This document shows positions 27,012 to 35,537 of a DNA stretch of 64,000 bases, piece after piece. The stretch comes from Hyphomicrobiales bacterium (GTDB taxonomy: Bacteria; Pseudomonadota; Alphaproteobacteria; Rhizobiales; Rhizobiaceae). Each line of letters begins with the position of its first letter. Position 1 is the first letter of the stretch. A model generated the notes under the pieces. That model saw nothing but the letters and a program-made list of their open reading frames with translations. It ran no database searches and was not told the origin of the DNA. Made by a program: the position numbers and the translations under genes. The stretch is taken from assembly GCA_900466945.1 (NCBI GenBank), contig UBNV01000003.1:186001-250000 (forward strand), in the 5' to 3' direction.

Positions 27012-27920
27012 TCAGGTGTCTGGTTGACGGTTCAACAGCCATTCCATGAACTGCTGCAGCGCCCGGCTCTGCGTGCGGTTCGCGGGTACGACCACGTAAT
27101 AGGCGCCGCTTGGCACCACGGACGCAAGTCCGAGCCGGATCAGCCGCTTTTGGTCGACGAGATCACGGACGAGCCGATCCCATCCCAGCGAGATACCTTG
27201 GCCGTTCAAGGCCGCGTAGATCGCTTCCGTATAAAAACTGCAGCGCATCCCCTTCAGTTTTCCTGTGTTGGAAAGCCCGAAGGTCGACAACCAGGCACTC
27301 CAGCCGATCCACATCGGGTCATCGGCTTCGTTGGAGATCAGCGGCTGGCGGATCAGGTCGGCCGGCGATATGTCGGCATTGACGGTGTCGGCAAACTCGG
27401 GGCTGCAGACCGGAAAGACGTGGTCTTCGAACAGTTTCTCCGCCCGGCCGCCCGACCATTGCCCATCGCCGAAACGGATCGCCACGTCGACCTCCCCTTG
27501 GTCGAGAGCCGGCATCGCATCCTGGCTGACGATCCGCAGCGTCGTCTCTGGGTGGCGGCGAGAAAACTCCGATATGCGGGGCAGCAGCCAGAAATGCGAG
27601 AAGGCGACCGTGGCCGAGATCGTCAACTCGTCGCCGCTTGTCTCCCGCCGCAATTCGGATGAGGCCTCGGCAATCAGGTTGAAGGCACTGCTGGCCGCAG
27701 CAGCGAGCGATCGGCCCTGTGCCGTCAACGACACTTTCCGGTGCAGGCGGTTGAACAGCGGAAACCCGAAATCTTGCTCGAGTGCATGGATCTGTCGGCT
27801 GACCGCCGCCTGCGTGACCCCCAGTTCTTCGGCAGCCCGGGTGAAACTCGAAAGCCGGGCAGCCGCCTCAAAGGCGGTCAACGCGGTCATTGGGGGAAGC
27901 TGTCGTCTCAGGCTCTTCAT
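27012..27920 (-). CDS. LysR-family regulator (GcvA-like)
   Basis: A 302-residue regulator. The winged helix-turn-helix lies at ~10-65 (TALTAFEAAARLSSFTRAAE then VTQAAVSRQIHALEQDFG), followed by a periplasmic-binding-protein-like effector domain of the GcvA/AmpR type. It is divergent from the Rieske oxygenase gene across 119 bp and probably activates it in response to a betaine-type compound. This is inferred from arrangement; rhizobial betaine operons use several regulator families. Confidence 0.9.
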   Translation of the reverse strand: MKSLRRQLPPMTALTAFEAAARLSSFTRAAEELGVTQAAVSRQIHALEQDFGFPLFNRLHRKVSLTAQGRSLAAAASSAFNLIAEASSELRRETSGDELTISATVAFSHFWLLPRISEFSRRHPETTLRIVSQDAMPALDQGEVDVAIRFGDGQWSGGRAEKLFEDHVFPVCSPEFADTVNADISPADLIRQPLISNEADDPMWIGWSAWLSTFGLSNTGKLKGMRCSFYTEAIYAALNGQGISLGWDRLVRDLVDQKRLIRLGLASVVPSGAYYVVVPANRTQSRALQQFMEWLLNRQPDT

Positions 27921-28039
27921 TGGACCTCGCTGAAATCGACTTTTCCATAACCTGAAGCAATGTCAAGCCTGCCAATTTGTGCAGTTGAAGACGCTGTGGT
28001 TCCTGCCAAGATCGCCGGATTGTCAGATAAGGGTGCGTT

Positions 28040-29293
28040 ATGCTCAACCGTCTTGCCTCTTCCATATCAGCACTTCTCGACGCGCGCACAAACGGTCACT
28101 CGCTGCCCTCGGGGCTCTATACGCGCGAAGACGTCTTCGAGGCCGATCTCGACGTCTTTTTCACGCGCCACTGGATCTATGTCGGCCTTGAATGCGAAGT
28201 GCCGGAAGCCGGCGACGCGGTCGTCATCGACATCGGCAAGATCAGCGTGATCCTCCTGCGGGACGACGACAATGAAATTCGCGTGGTTCGCAATGTTTGC
28301 CGCCATCGCGGTTCACGCCTTCTCGATGCGGGTCCGACCGTCGTGTCGAAGCTGGTCTGTCCCTACCACCAGTGGACCTATGAGCTCGATGGCGCGCTCT
28401 CCTATGCCCCGCATATGGGCAAGGATTTCGACAAGAGCTGCCGCAGCCTGAAGCCGGTTCATTTCAAGTCGATCGGGGGGCTGATCTATATCTGTCTGTC
28501 GGACAGCCCACCGGAAGACATTCATCACCTCGAGGAGGCCATGCATGAACGCCTCGCGCCGTATGACCTCAGAAACACGAAGGTTGCGCATCAGGTCGAT
28601 GTGATCGAAGACGGCAATTGGAAGCTCACGATGGAGAACAATCGTGAGTGTTATCACTGTTCGGCCAACCATCCGGAACTCTGCGTGTCCTTCGTCGATC
28701 TCGACTTCGGCTTCGATCCCGAGAGCCTGAGCGCGGAGGATCGCGAGCAGGCGGAGGCGCATTTCGCCATGTATGCCGAGCGTACTGCGGCCTGGGAAGC
28801 CGATGGCTTCCCATCCGCGACAGTCGAGCGTGTCCGGGACTGCGAGACCAATTTCCGCACCCAGCGGCTGATCATCGCCGGCGCCGGTGAATCCCAGACC
28901 GAGGATGCGACAGCTGCCTCTTCCAAGCTGCTCGGCACCATGTCCCGCAAGGATCTGGGAGACACGCATCTGTGGGGGCACAACAGCTGGAACCATTTCA
29001 TGGGTGACCATGCAGTGACCTCCATGGTCATCCCGCTCTCGGCCGACAAGACGCTCGTGCGGACGAAATGGCTCGTGCACAGGGACGCGGTGGAAGGCGT
29101 GGATTACGATCTGCACAAGCTGACGCATGTCTGGATCGAAACCACCAACCAGGATTCCGAACTGGTCGCCCGTTCGCAGGCCGGCGTGACCGATCCCGCC
29201 TATGAGCCGGGCCTCTATTCCACCTTCACCGAGCGCGCCCTCGACGATTTCGCCACCTGGTATGTCGACCGGATGCGCGCACATGGCTACTGA
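28040..29293 (+). CDS. Rieske oxygenase of the GbcA/Stc2 betaine demethylase family
   Basis: A 417-residue oxygenase component. The Rieske motif is CRHRGSRLL...CPYHQWTYELDG (residues ~95-125) and the mononuclear iron site ENNRECYHCSANHPEL (~residues 202-217). Close family members remove a methyl group from glycine betaine (GbcA) or proline betaine (Stc2), releasing formaldehyde. The C-terminal half keeps WNHFMGDHAV and KWLVHRDAVEGVDYD, shared with both. Sequence reading does not fix which betaine is used. The next gene, overlapping by 11 bp, encodes its reductase. Confidence 0.9.
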   Translation: MLNRLASSISALLDARTNGHSLPSGLYTREDVFEADLDVFFTRHWIYVGLECEVPEAGDAVVIDIGKISVILLRDDDNEIRVVRNVCRHRGSRLLDAGPTVVSKLVCPYHQWTYELDGALSYAPHMGKDFDKSCRSLKPVHFKSIGGLIYICLSDSPPEDIHHLEEAMHERLAPYDLRNTKVAHQVDVIEDGNWKLTMENNRECYHCSANHPELCVSFVDLDFGFDPESLSAEDREQAEAHFAMYAERTAAWEADGFPSATVERVRDCETNFRTQRLIIAGAGESQTEDATAASSKLLGTMSRKDLGDTHLWGHNSWNHFMGDHAVTSMVIPLSADKTLVRTKWLVHRDAVEGVDYDLHKLTHVWIETTNQDSELVARSQAGVTDPAYEPGLYSTFTERALDDFATWYVDRMRAHGY

Positions 29294-30362
29294 AACCGAC
29301 GTGACATCAGACACGCGCACGCCCGGCCTCTGGGATGCCGAGACCGACAACCGGCTGGTCTGCATCGACGTCCATAACGAGACCCATGACGTCAAGAGCT
29401 TCACTCTGGCATCGCCTCAGGGCAAAAGGATTTCGTTCGAGGCGGGGCAGTACTTCCTCTTCGAGCCTGAGATCGACGGGGAAGAAAACGGTCGCTGCTA
29501 CAGCATCTCTTCGTCGCCATTTCGGTCCAATGCGATCACGGTGACCGTCAAACGCGTGGCCGGTGGCAAGGTCTCGAACTGGCTGCACGACAACCTGAAG
29601 CCCGGAATGGAACTGCCGGCGTCAGGGCCGATGGGCAAGTTCAACCGTCCGAAAGCCGGGAAATACCTGATGCTGTCGGGCGGTTCCGGGATCACGCCTG
29701 TGATGGCGATGGTGCGGGAGTTGGCGGACAAGGCAGAACCTGTCGACGTCGTATTCCTGCATGCCGGCCGCTCGCCGGTCGATCTTCTGTTTCGCGAGGA
29801 ACTGTCCGTTCTCGCGCGGCGCATGAAGGGCCTGCGGCTGATTTTCCTGCCGGAGGTCCTCACCGGCGATCCGTCCTGGCCAGGGCTGAACGGGCGCATC
29901 TCGAAGGCGCTTCTGTCACTTGTCGCGCCTGATATCGCCGACCGAAACATCCTCTGCTGCGGTCCGGCGCCATTCATGGCTGCGGCCCGGGCGATCAGCG
30001 CAGAACTCGGCGTTCCGCCTGAGCGCTATCTCGAAGAAAGCTTCGACGCAGCTGTGATCGAAGACCTTCCTGCTCCGTCAGAGGGGCAGGCGGTCGTCAC
30101 TACCTACAAGGTCCAGTTCGCCAAGCAGCAAAAGGTGCTGGAGGTCAGCGCGGAGCAGACGGTGCTCGCCTGCGCCAAGAAGATGGGTGTGCGCCTTCCG
30201 TCCTCCTGCGCCAACGGCATCTGTGGCACCTGCAAGTCGAAGCTCGTGAGCGGTTTGGTCGACATGAAACACGAAGGCGGCATCCGCCAGCGCGAGATCG
30301 AAGCAGGATTCTTCCTTCCCTGCTGTTCCCGGCCGCTGAGCGATCTCGTCATCGACCGGTGA
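29283..30362 (+). CDS. Oxygenase reductase, GbcB type (FAD/NAD and 2Fe-2S ferredoxin)
   Basis: A 359-residue reductase that feeds electrons from NAD(P)H to the Rieske oxygenase. Order: FAD-binding beta barrel (~25-125, with RCYSISSSPF), NAD-binding domain (~130-250, with LSGGSGITPVMAM and CCGPAPFM), and a C-terminal plant-type ferredoxin with CANGICGTC and a final Cys in PCCSRP. The ATG at 29283 lies in the end of the oxygenase gene. A strong bidirectional terminator follows. Confidence 0.93.
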   Translation: MATETDVTSDTRTPGLWDAETDNRLVCIDVHNETHDVKSFTLASPQGKRISFEAGQYFLFEPEIDGEENGRCYSISSSPFRSNAITVTVKRVAGGKVSNWLHDNLKPGMELPASGPMGKFNRPKAGKYLMLSGGSGITPVMAMVRELADKAEPVDVVFLHAGRSPVDLLFREELSVLARRMKGLRLIFLPEVLTGDPSWPGLNGRISKALLSLVAPDIADRNILCCGPAPFMAAARAISAELGVPPERYLEESFDAAVIEDLPAPSEGQAVVTTYKVQFAKQQKVLEVSAEQTVLACAKKMGVRLPSSCANGICGTCKSKLVSGLVDMKHEGGIRQREIEAGFFLPCCSRPLSDLVIDR

Positions 30363-30408
30363 ACCATCATCTCTCCTCCCCGGACCGCAAAGTGCGAGTC
30401 CCAACTTA

Positions 30409-30433
30409 AAACGCCCGCATATTGCGGGCGTTT
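30409..30433. terminator. Bidirectional intrinsic terminator
   Basis: A perfect 11-bp stem AAACGCCCGCA / TGCGGGCGTTT with a 3-nt loop, flanked by A-rich sequence on the left and TTTCTTT on the right. It lies between the convergent reductase and StcD-like genes and should stop transcription in both directions. Confidence 0.9.
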
Positions 30434-30458
30434 CTTTGTCGGTCGACAGGTCGAGGTT

Positions 30459-32495
30459 CTAGAGATCCTTCACCAGGCGCAAGGCGTCGTGAATGGCGGC
30501 ATGTGTATTTCGTGCCGAGATGGCGTCGCCAATCCGGAAGAGCTGGAATGAACCTTCCGCATTGCGCAGGACACGTTGAGGCTGTCCGGCGATCAGATCG
30601 TCGTAGGAAACTTCACCGCCATTGGACGAAAGCCCCTTCAGTTCGAAATAGAGATCGTCGAGCGGAATGGTGCCATTGTTGATGACGACCTGATCGACCA
30701 CACGGGTCTGCTCGATACCGCCGTAATCGCTGCCGACCTTCGCCACCAATCCATTGCCCTGGCGCGCAACGGCCTCCAGTCGGAAGGTCACCGTGAAGGT
30801 CACATCCTTCTGCTGGAGTGAGCGCATGTAGGGCACCAGGTTCATGGCCATGACCTCGGGCGCGAAGGATCGATCCGGCGTCATGATCTCGACCTTTGCG
30901 CCGGTCGCGGCGATGATTTCGGCTGCCTGCAGGCCGGAGTGATCGCCGGCATCGTCGAAGACGAGCACGTTGGTTCCAGGCTTCACGTCTCCGGAGATGA
31001 TGTCCCAGGCAGAGACGACGAGGTCGTTGCCGTCCTCCAAGACCTCCGTATGGGCCATGCCGCCGGTGGCGATGATGACGACATCCGGGGCTTCGGCCAG
31101 CACGGTGTCCGCATCCGCCCAAGTATTGAATTGGAAGGTGACGCCGAGTTTTTCGCACTGCGCCATACGCCAGTCGATGATGCTGATCATCTCGCGGCGG
31201 CGTGGGCTCTGCGCCGTCAGGCGGATCTGGCCACCCGCCTTGTCTGCAGCCTCGAAGACCACGACGTCGTGGCCGCGCTCACCGGCGACACGCGCGGCTT
31301 CCATCCCGGCCGGCCCCGTGCCGATCACCACGATCTTCCGGCGCTTTTCCGCTTTGGGAATCTCATGCGGCAGGGTCAGTTCCCGCCCGGTTGCAGCATT
31401 GTGGATGCAGTAAGCGGCACCGCCCTGATAGATGCGGTCGAGACAGTAGTTCGCGCCGACGCAGGGGCGGATGTCCTCTTCGCGCTTTTCCATGATCTTA
31501 CGGACAATGTGGGGGTCCGTCATATGCGCACGCGTCATGCCGACCATGTCAACCTTGCCGGATGCGATGGCATGCCGGGCAGTCGCGACGTCGGGGATCT
31601 TGGCCGCATGGAAGGTCGGGAAGTTGGTCGCGGCACGGATTTCGCCAGCGAAATCCAGATGCGGGGAATTGGCCATGCCTTGGATCGGAATGAGGTCGGT
31701 CAGGCCGGCATCGGTATCGATATGTCCGCGCACGACGTTCAGGTAGTCGATCAGGCCGCTGTCGCGCAGAAGGCGGGAAATCTCCAGTCCCTCTGCCTTG
31801 CCGTTGCCGCGCTTCAGCTGTTCGTCACCGGTATAGCGGACACCGAGGATAAAATCCTCGCCCACCCGTTTTCGGATGGCCGAGAACACGTCGAAACAGA
31901 ATTTCATCCGGTTTTCCAGGGAGCCGCCATAGGGGGCGTCGAGCTCGTTGGTCAGCGGCGAGGCGAACTGGTCGATGAGGTGGCCATAGGCTTCCAGTTC
32001 GACGCCGTCCATCCCGCCGGCTTTCATGCGCTCGGCCGCGTCGGCGAAATCCTTGATGATGCGCTCGATGTCCCAGTCTTCGATCTTCTTCGGATAGGCG
32101 CGGTGGGATGGCTCGCGCAGATGCGACGGTGCCACAACCGGCAACCAGTCGCCCTTGTCCCAACGCGTGCGCCGACCGAGATGGGTGAGCTGGATCATGA
32201 TGGCCGAACCCGCCTCGTGGACCGCATCCGTCATCTCGCGGATCCACGGCACGATCTCGTCCTTGTAGGCGAGCAGGTTGTTGAAGACCGGGGGGCTGTC
32301 CTTGGCGACGGCTGCCGAGCCTGCCGTCATCGTCAGCGCCACGCCGCCCTTCGCCCGCTCCACGGTATAGGCGCGGTAGCGCTCCTTCGGCATGCCGTCT
32401 TCCGGATAGGCCGGCTCGTGCGAGGTCACGATGATCCGGTTCTTCAACGTCAGATGCTTGAGCTGGAAGGGTTGCAGCAGGGGGTCGTTGGACAT
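30459..32495 (-). CDS. N-demethylating flavoenzyme, StcD/DgcA-like (OYE + FAD domains)
   Basis: A 678-residue enzyme of the trimethylamine dehydrogenase/2,4-dienoyl-CoA reductase family. Residues ~1-340 form an old-yellow-enzyme FMN barrel; the iron-sulfur segment is ~345-363; a C-terminal FAD/NAD domain starts with VVIGTGPAGMEAARVAGERG. StcD removes the N-methyl group of N-methylproline and DgcA acts on dimethylglycine, the steps after Stc2 or GbcA, which fits the neighbouring genes. Of the four cluster cysteines expected, Cys345, Cys351 and Cys363 are present but position 348 is alanine. GGAG 7 bp before the ATG at 32495 favours that start over one 4 codons upstream. Confidence 0.88.
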   Translation of the reverse strand: MSNDPLLQPFQLKHLTLKNRIIVTSHEPAYPEDGMPKERYRAYTVERAKGGVALTMTAGSAAVAKDSPPVFNNLLAYKDEIVPWIREMTDAVHEAGSAIMIQLTHLGRRTRWDKGDWLPVVAPSHLREPSHRAYPKKIEDWDIERIIKDFADAAERMKAGGMDGVELEAYGHLIDQFASPLTNELDAPYGGSLENRMKFCFDVFSAIRKRVGEDFILGVRYTGDEQLKRGNGKAEGLEISRLLRDSGLIDYLNVVRGHIDTDAGLTDLIPIQGMANSPHLDFAGEIRAATNFPTFHAAKIPDVATARHAIASGKVDMVGMTRAHMTDPHIVRKIMEKREEDIRPCVGANYCLDRIYQGGAAYCIHNAATGRELTLPHEIPKAEKRRKIVVIGTGPAGMEAARVAGERGHDVVVFEAADKAGGQIRLTAQSPRRREMISIIDWRMAQCEKLGVTFQFNTWADADTVLAEAPDVVIIATGGMAHTEVLEDGNDLVVSAWDIISGDVKPGTNVLVFDDAGDHSGLQAAEIIAATGAKVEIMTPDRSFAPEVMAMNLVPYMRSLQQKDVTFTVTFRLEAVARQGNGLVAKVGSDYGGIEQTRVVDQVVINNGTIPLDDLYFELKGLSSNGGEVSYDDLIAGQPQRVLRNAEGSFQLFRIGDAISARNTHAAIHDALRLVKDL

Positions 32496-32533
32496 GGCGC
32501 GCTCCATTCTGGGGAAGGGCCGACATTAAGCGA

Positions 32534-32576
32534 AAATGTACACAACTGTCAATTTAGGTGACGTCGATGTACATTT
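32534..32576. promoter_or_regulatory. 43-bp nested dyad, candidate TetR operator
   Basis: Outer arms AAATGTACA (32534-32542) and TGTACATTT (32568-32576) and inner arms GTCA (32548-32551) and TGAC (32559-32562) share the same centre at 32555. It lies between the divergent StcD-like gene (start 32495) and TetR gene (start 32626). The two TGTACA half-sites are 31 bp apart, three helical turns. Confidence 0.6.
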
Positions 32577-32625
32577 GCCGGACTGCGCCGTTGCGAAGGC
32601 GACGTGGCTGCTCTAGGAGAGGGAC

Positions 32626-33249
32626 ATGGATGAGAATTTTGGTGACACGGGTTGGCGTGGATCAAGCGATGGGTGGCTGGAAGCCGCCTATGAATCCCTG
32701 CTTGAAGGAGGGGTCGATGCGGTCAAGATCCTTCCACTTGCCAAGCGCCTGAAGCTCTCTCGCACCAGTTTCTACTGGTTCTTCAAGGATCGTGAGGAGC
32801 TTCTGTCAGCCCTGATCGCGCGGTGGCGTGACAAGAATACGGGCAACCTTGTGCGCCGGACCGAGGCCTATGCCGAAAGCATTGCAGAGGCGACCCTCAA
32901 CGTCTTCGACTGCTGGCTGGACACGTCGCTCTTCGACGCCAAATTCGAGTTTGCGATCCGCAGCTGGGCCTTGCAATCCGAAGATATCCTCAGCGAAGTC
33001 CAATCTGCCGACACGGCGCGCCTGGAGGCACTCGGTCGAATGTTCGAGCGTTTCGGCCACGCGCCGGTGGCCGCTGACGTCAGGGCCAGAACCCTCTATC
33101 TCGTCCAGATCGGCTACATCTCGATGCAGACCGAGGAGGATCTCGATCTGCGCTTGAAGCGCATTCCAGAATATGTGGCGATCTTCACCGGTACGGAACC
33201 GGAGCAACGTGAGATCGAACGCTTCATGGCTCGCCACAAGCTGGCCTGA
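32626..33249 (+). CDS. TetR-family regulator of the demethylase island
   Basis: A 207-residue regulator with an N-terminal TetR helix-turn-helix (residues ~17-65, with AKRLKLSRTSFYWFFKDREEL) and a helical C-terminal domain. It is divergent from the StcD-like gene, with a 43-bp dyad between them that is its likely operator. The cupin gene follows 91 bp downstream in the same direction. The effector is unknown; a betaine demethylation intermediate is the natural guess. Confidence 0.88.
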   Translation: MDENFGDTGWRGSSDGWLEAAYESLLEGGVDAVKILPLAKRLKLSRTSFYWFFKDREELLSALIARWRDKNTGNLVRRTEAYAESIAEATLNVFDCWLDTSLFDAKFEFAIRSWALQSEDILSEVQSADTARLEALGRMFERFGHAPVAADVRARTLYLVQIGYISMQTEEDLDLRLKRIPEYVAIFTGTEPEQREIERFMARHKLA

Positions 33250-33340
33250 GGCTGATCGTCGGGCGAGATCAGTTTGACATCACGACGCCGACGCCGCAGG
33301 AATGGGAGAATCGCAAGACAATTGAGACGTTGATCCCAGA

Positions 33341-34159
33341 ATGAGCAGCAATCGGTATTTTTCGCAGGTCGGTGGCCTTCCGCCGCAGACCCAGACCCTC
33401 TCCAGCAAGGCCGTCTTCAAGACAGCCTATGCCGTGATCCCGAAGACGGTGATGAGCGACATCGTCACCAGCGTCCTGCCGCATTGGGACTATACCAGAG
33501 CCTGGATCATCGCGCGGCCGCTGAGCGGCTTCGCCGAGACCTTCGCCCAGTACATCATGGAAGTGAAGCCCGGTGGCGGCAGCGTCAGGCCCGAGCCGGA
33601 TGCACGGGCCTCGGCGGCGATCTTCGTGGTCGAAGGCGAGGGTACGATTACCCATGACGGTCATGATCATCCGCTGCGCACCGGCTCCTTCGCCTATCTG
33701 CCGGCCGGCGAGAAATGGACTTTCCGCAACGACAGTGCTGCACCGATCCGCTTTCACTGGGTCCGCAAGGCTTTCAAGGTCGTGGACGGCCTGGAACTGC
33801 CGCCAGCCATCTTTTCCCACGAAGACGACTGCGAGATGCACGCCATGCCGGACACAGACGGCCGCTGGGCGACCACACGCTTCATCGATCCGTCCGACGT
33901 GCGCTACGACATGCACCTCAACATCGTCACCTTCGAGCCGGGCGCCATCATTCCCTTCATGGAAACCCACATCATGGAACACGGGCTCTATGTGTTGGAG
34001 GGAAAGGCCGTCTATCGCCTGAACGAGGACTGGGTGGAAGTCGAGGCCGGCGACTATATGTGGCTGCGCGCCTTCTGCCCCCAGGCCTGCTACGCCGGCG
34101 GCCCGGGACGCTTCCGCTATCTGCTCTACAAGGACGTCAACCGCCATCCGGATTTGTAA
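33341..34159 (+). CDS. (S)-ureidoglycine aminohydrolase-like bicupin
   Basis: A 272-residue protein with two cupin domains (~60-130 and ~195-265). The second keeps the manganese-site pattern of ureidoglycine aminohydrolase: Glu208, His210 and His214 in METHIMEHGLYVLEG and Gln248 in CPQACYAG. In purine breakdown this enzyme releases ammonia from ureidoglycine made by allantoicase. No other allantoin genes are visible nearby; it sits downstream of the TetR regulator in the demethylase island. It may serve purine use alone or act on a related amide. Confidence 0.85.
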   Translation: MSSNRYFSQVGGLPPQTQTLSSKAVFKTAYAVIPKTVMSDIVTSVLPHWDYTRAWIIARPLSGFAETFAQYIMEVKPGGGSVRPEPDARASAAIFVVEGEGTITHDGHDHPLRTGSFAYLPAGEKWTFRNDSAAPIRFHWVRKAFKVVDGLELPPAIFSHEDDCEMHAMPDTDGRWATTRFIDPSDVRYDMHLNIVTFEPGAIIPFMETHIMEHGLYVLEGKAVYRLNEDWVEVEAGDYMWLRAFCPQACYAGGPGRFRYLLYKDVNRHPDL

Positions 34160-34436
34160 GGAGGTCGGAGGCTTCCGGGATCCCGGTGGCCGTGATGCCT
34201 TCGCGCGGGAGATGAGAACAGCATGACGGCGACTGGGAAGCGGGGGCTGACAAGTGACTCCACCGCCAAACGGCCTGTTGCTTGACCTTGCCGCCTGCCA
34301 TGGCCTCGGTACAACGCCACTCAAAAAATTCCGCCTCGCGCGCCTGTAACGTTCTGACTTGACGCAGGTCTAACCCGCAGAGAAAGCCGTGCCGACGATC
34401 GTCGGTTCATTGCCGTTCTTGAGGGGAGTTCAGGTC
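34160..34436. other. Intergenic region without recognised gene
   Basis: This 277-bp stretch separates the cupin gene from the SDR gene. No convincing reading frame, repeat or terminator was seen. It ends in a strong ribosome site (GAGGGGAG) for the SDR gene. Confidence 0.5.
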
Positions 34437-35144
34437 ATGCGAAAGCCGACATGTGTTGTTGTGACCGGTGCGGCCGGCAATCTCGGCCGTGCGACAGCGG
34501 TGAGACTTGCCAGTGAGGGCGTGAACCTTGTCTGCGTGGATCGAACGACCGAGGCTTTGGATGCCCTGGTTCAGTCGCTTCCACCGGAGGCAAAGGTGCT
34601 GACGTTTGCCGGGGCTCACCTCGGCGATCCCGCGGTCGCGCAGGCGATGGTGGAGGCGACCGTCGATCGTTTCGGCGGGATCGATGCCCTCGTCAATACG
34701 GTTGGCGGTTTCGCGACCGGCCCAGTCGGTGGCGACGTGCTTGCCCAGTGGGACCTGATGATGAAACTGAATGCCCAGGTCGCACTGGTCACCAGCATCG
34801 CCGTGCTGCCTGTCATGCAGGCGGCCCGCTATGGTCGCATCGTGCATATCGCGGCGGCCCCGGGACTGAAGGCGGGCGCCAACCAGGCCGCCTATGCGGC
34901 ATCAAAAGCTGCGGTGCTGCGCCTGACGGAGAGCATTGCCGCCGAACACCGCAACAATCGCATCACCGCCAATTGCATCCTGCCGGGCACGATCGATACC
35001 CCGCAAAACCGTGCAGCCATGCCGGATGCCAAGATGTCCGACTGGGTGTCGCCCGATGCCATTGCCCGGCTGATCGCCTTCCTTATCTCGCCCGAGGCGG
35101 CGGTCGTGACCGGCGCTGCCATTCCCGCAACTGGATTGGAGTGA
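34437..35144 (+). CDS. Short-chain dehydrogenase/reductase, lacking the usual catalytic Ser
   Basis: A 235-residue Rossmann-fold protein. The nucleotide-binding motif TGAAGNLG is at residues 10-17 and the catalytic pair is Tyr153 and Lys157 (AAYAASKAAV). The serine normally 13 residues before the tyrosine is Ala140, in RIVHIAAAPGLKAG. This recalls the dihydropteridine reductase branch of SDRs, which uses only Tyr and Lys, so the protein need not be inactive. The start at 34437 has GAGGGGAG 9 bp upstream. The small membrane gene 10 bp downstream suggests it leads the redox-module operon, though a functional link is unproven. Confidence 0.85.
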   Translation: MRKPTCVVVTGAAGNLGRATAVRLASEGVNLVCVDRTTEALDALVQSLPPEAKVLTFAGAHLGDPAVAQAMVEATVDRFGGIDALVNTVGGFATGPVGGDVLAQWDLMMKLNAQVALVTSIAVLPVMQAARYGRIVHIAAAPGLKAGANQAAYAASKAAVLRLTESIAAEHRNNRITANCILPGTIDTPQNRAAMPDAKMSDWVSPDAIARLIAFLISPEAAVVTGAAIPATGLE

Positions 35145-35154
35145 GGAGAACGGC

Positions 35155-35361
35155 ATGGATGCTTTGACTGACCCTGTTCGGTTTCTTCTTCTTCTCTGGG
35201 CCACACCGGGTCTGATCGTTGCAGTCGCATTCCTGTCTGTCGGTATCGACCGGATCGATCATGCCGCCGTGGGGGCCTACGCCTTTCGGCCACTGTTAAT
35301 ACCGGGCATCATCCTTTTGTGGCCGCTGGTTCTGTGGCGATGGGTCGCTCTCGCCCCGTAA
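35155..35361 (+). CDS. Small two-helix membrane protein
   Basis: A 68-residue protein with two hydrophobic segments (~8-30 and ~45-63) separated by GIDRIDHAAVGAYAFRP. A GAGGAG ribosome site precedes the ATG. It is not recognised by family, but similar short proteins are common in respiratory membrane complexes. It is followed 17 bp later by another small membrane gene and then the Rieske fusion gene. Confidence 0.7.
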   Translation: MDALTDPVRFLLLLWATPGLIVAVAFLSVGIDRIDHAAVGAYAFRPLLIPGIILLWPLVLWRWVALAP

Positions 35362-35378
35362 CAGGAAAGGCTGAGCCA

Positions 35379-35537
35379 ATGCGTCGCGCGCACAGGAAGG
35401 CTCACGCGTGGATATGGACTGCGCTCGCCGTTGCCCTGCCTCTCAGCCTGGCGATTGCCTTCGTGTCGAAACCGAAGCTTTCAAGTGACGCACCCGCCAT
35501 ACGGCTCGAGGCCGTCGATCGACAAGGGCAACCATGA
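35379..35537 (+). CDS. Small single-helix, probably periplasm-facing protein
   Basis: A 52-residue protein: basic N-terminus (MRRAHRKAH), one hydrophobic helix (~11-31), then a hydrophilic tail. It looks like a signal-anchor. GAAAGG precedes the ATG, and the stop overlaps the next gene by 4 bases, which supports translation as part of the operon. Function unknown. Confidence 0.65.
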   Translation: MRRAHRKAHAWIWTALAVALPLSLAIAFVSKPKLSSDAPAIRLEAVDRQGQP

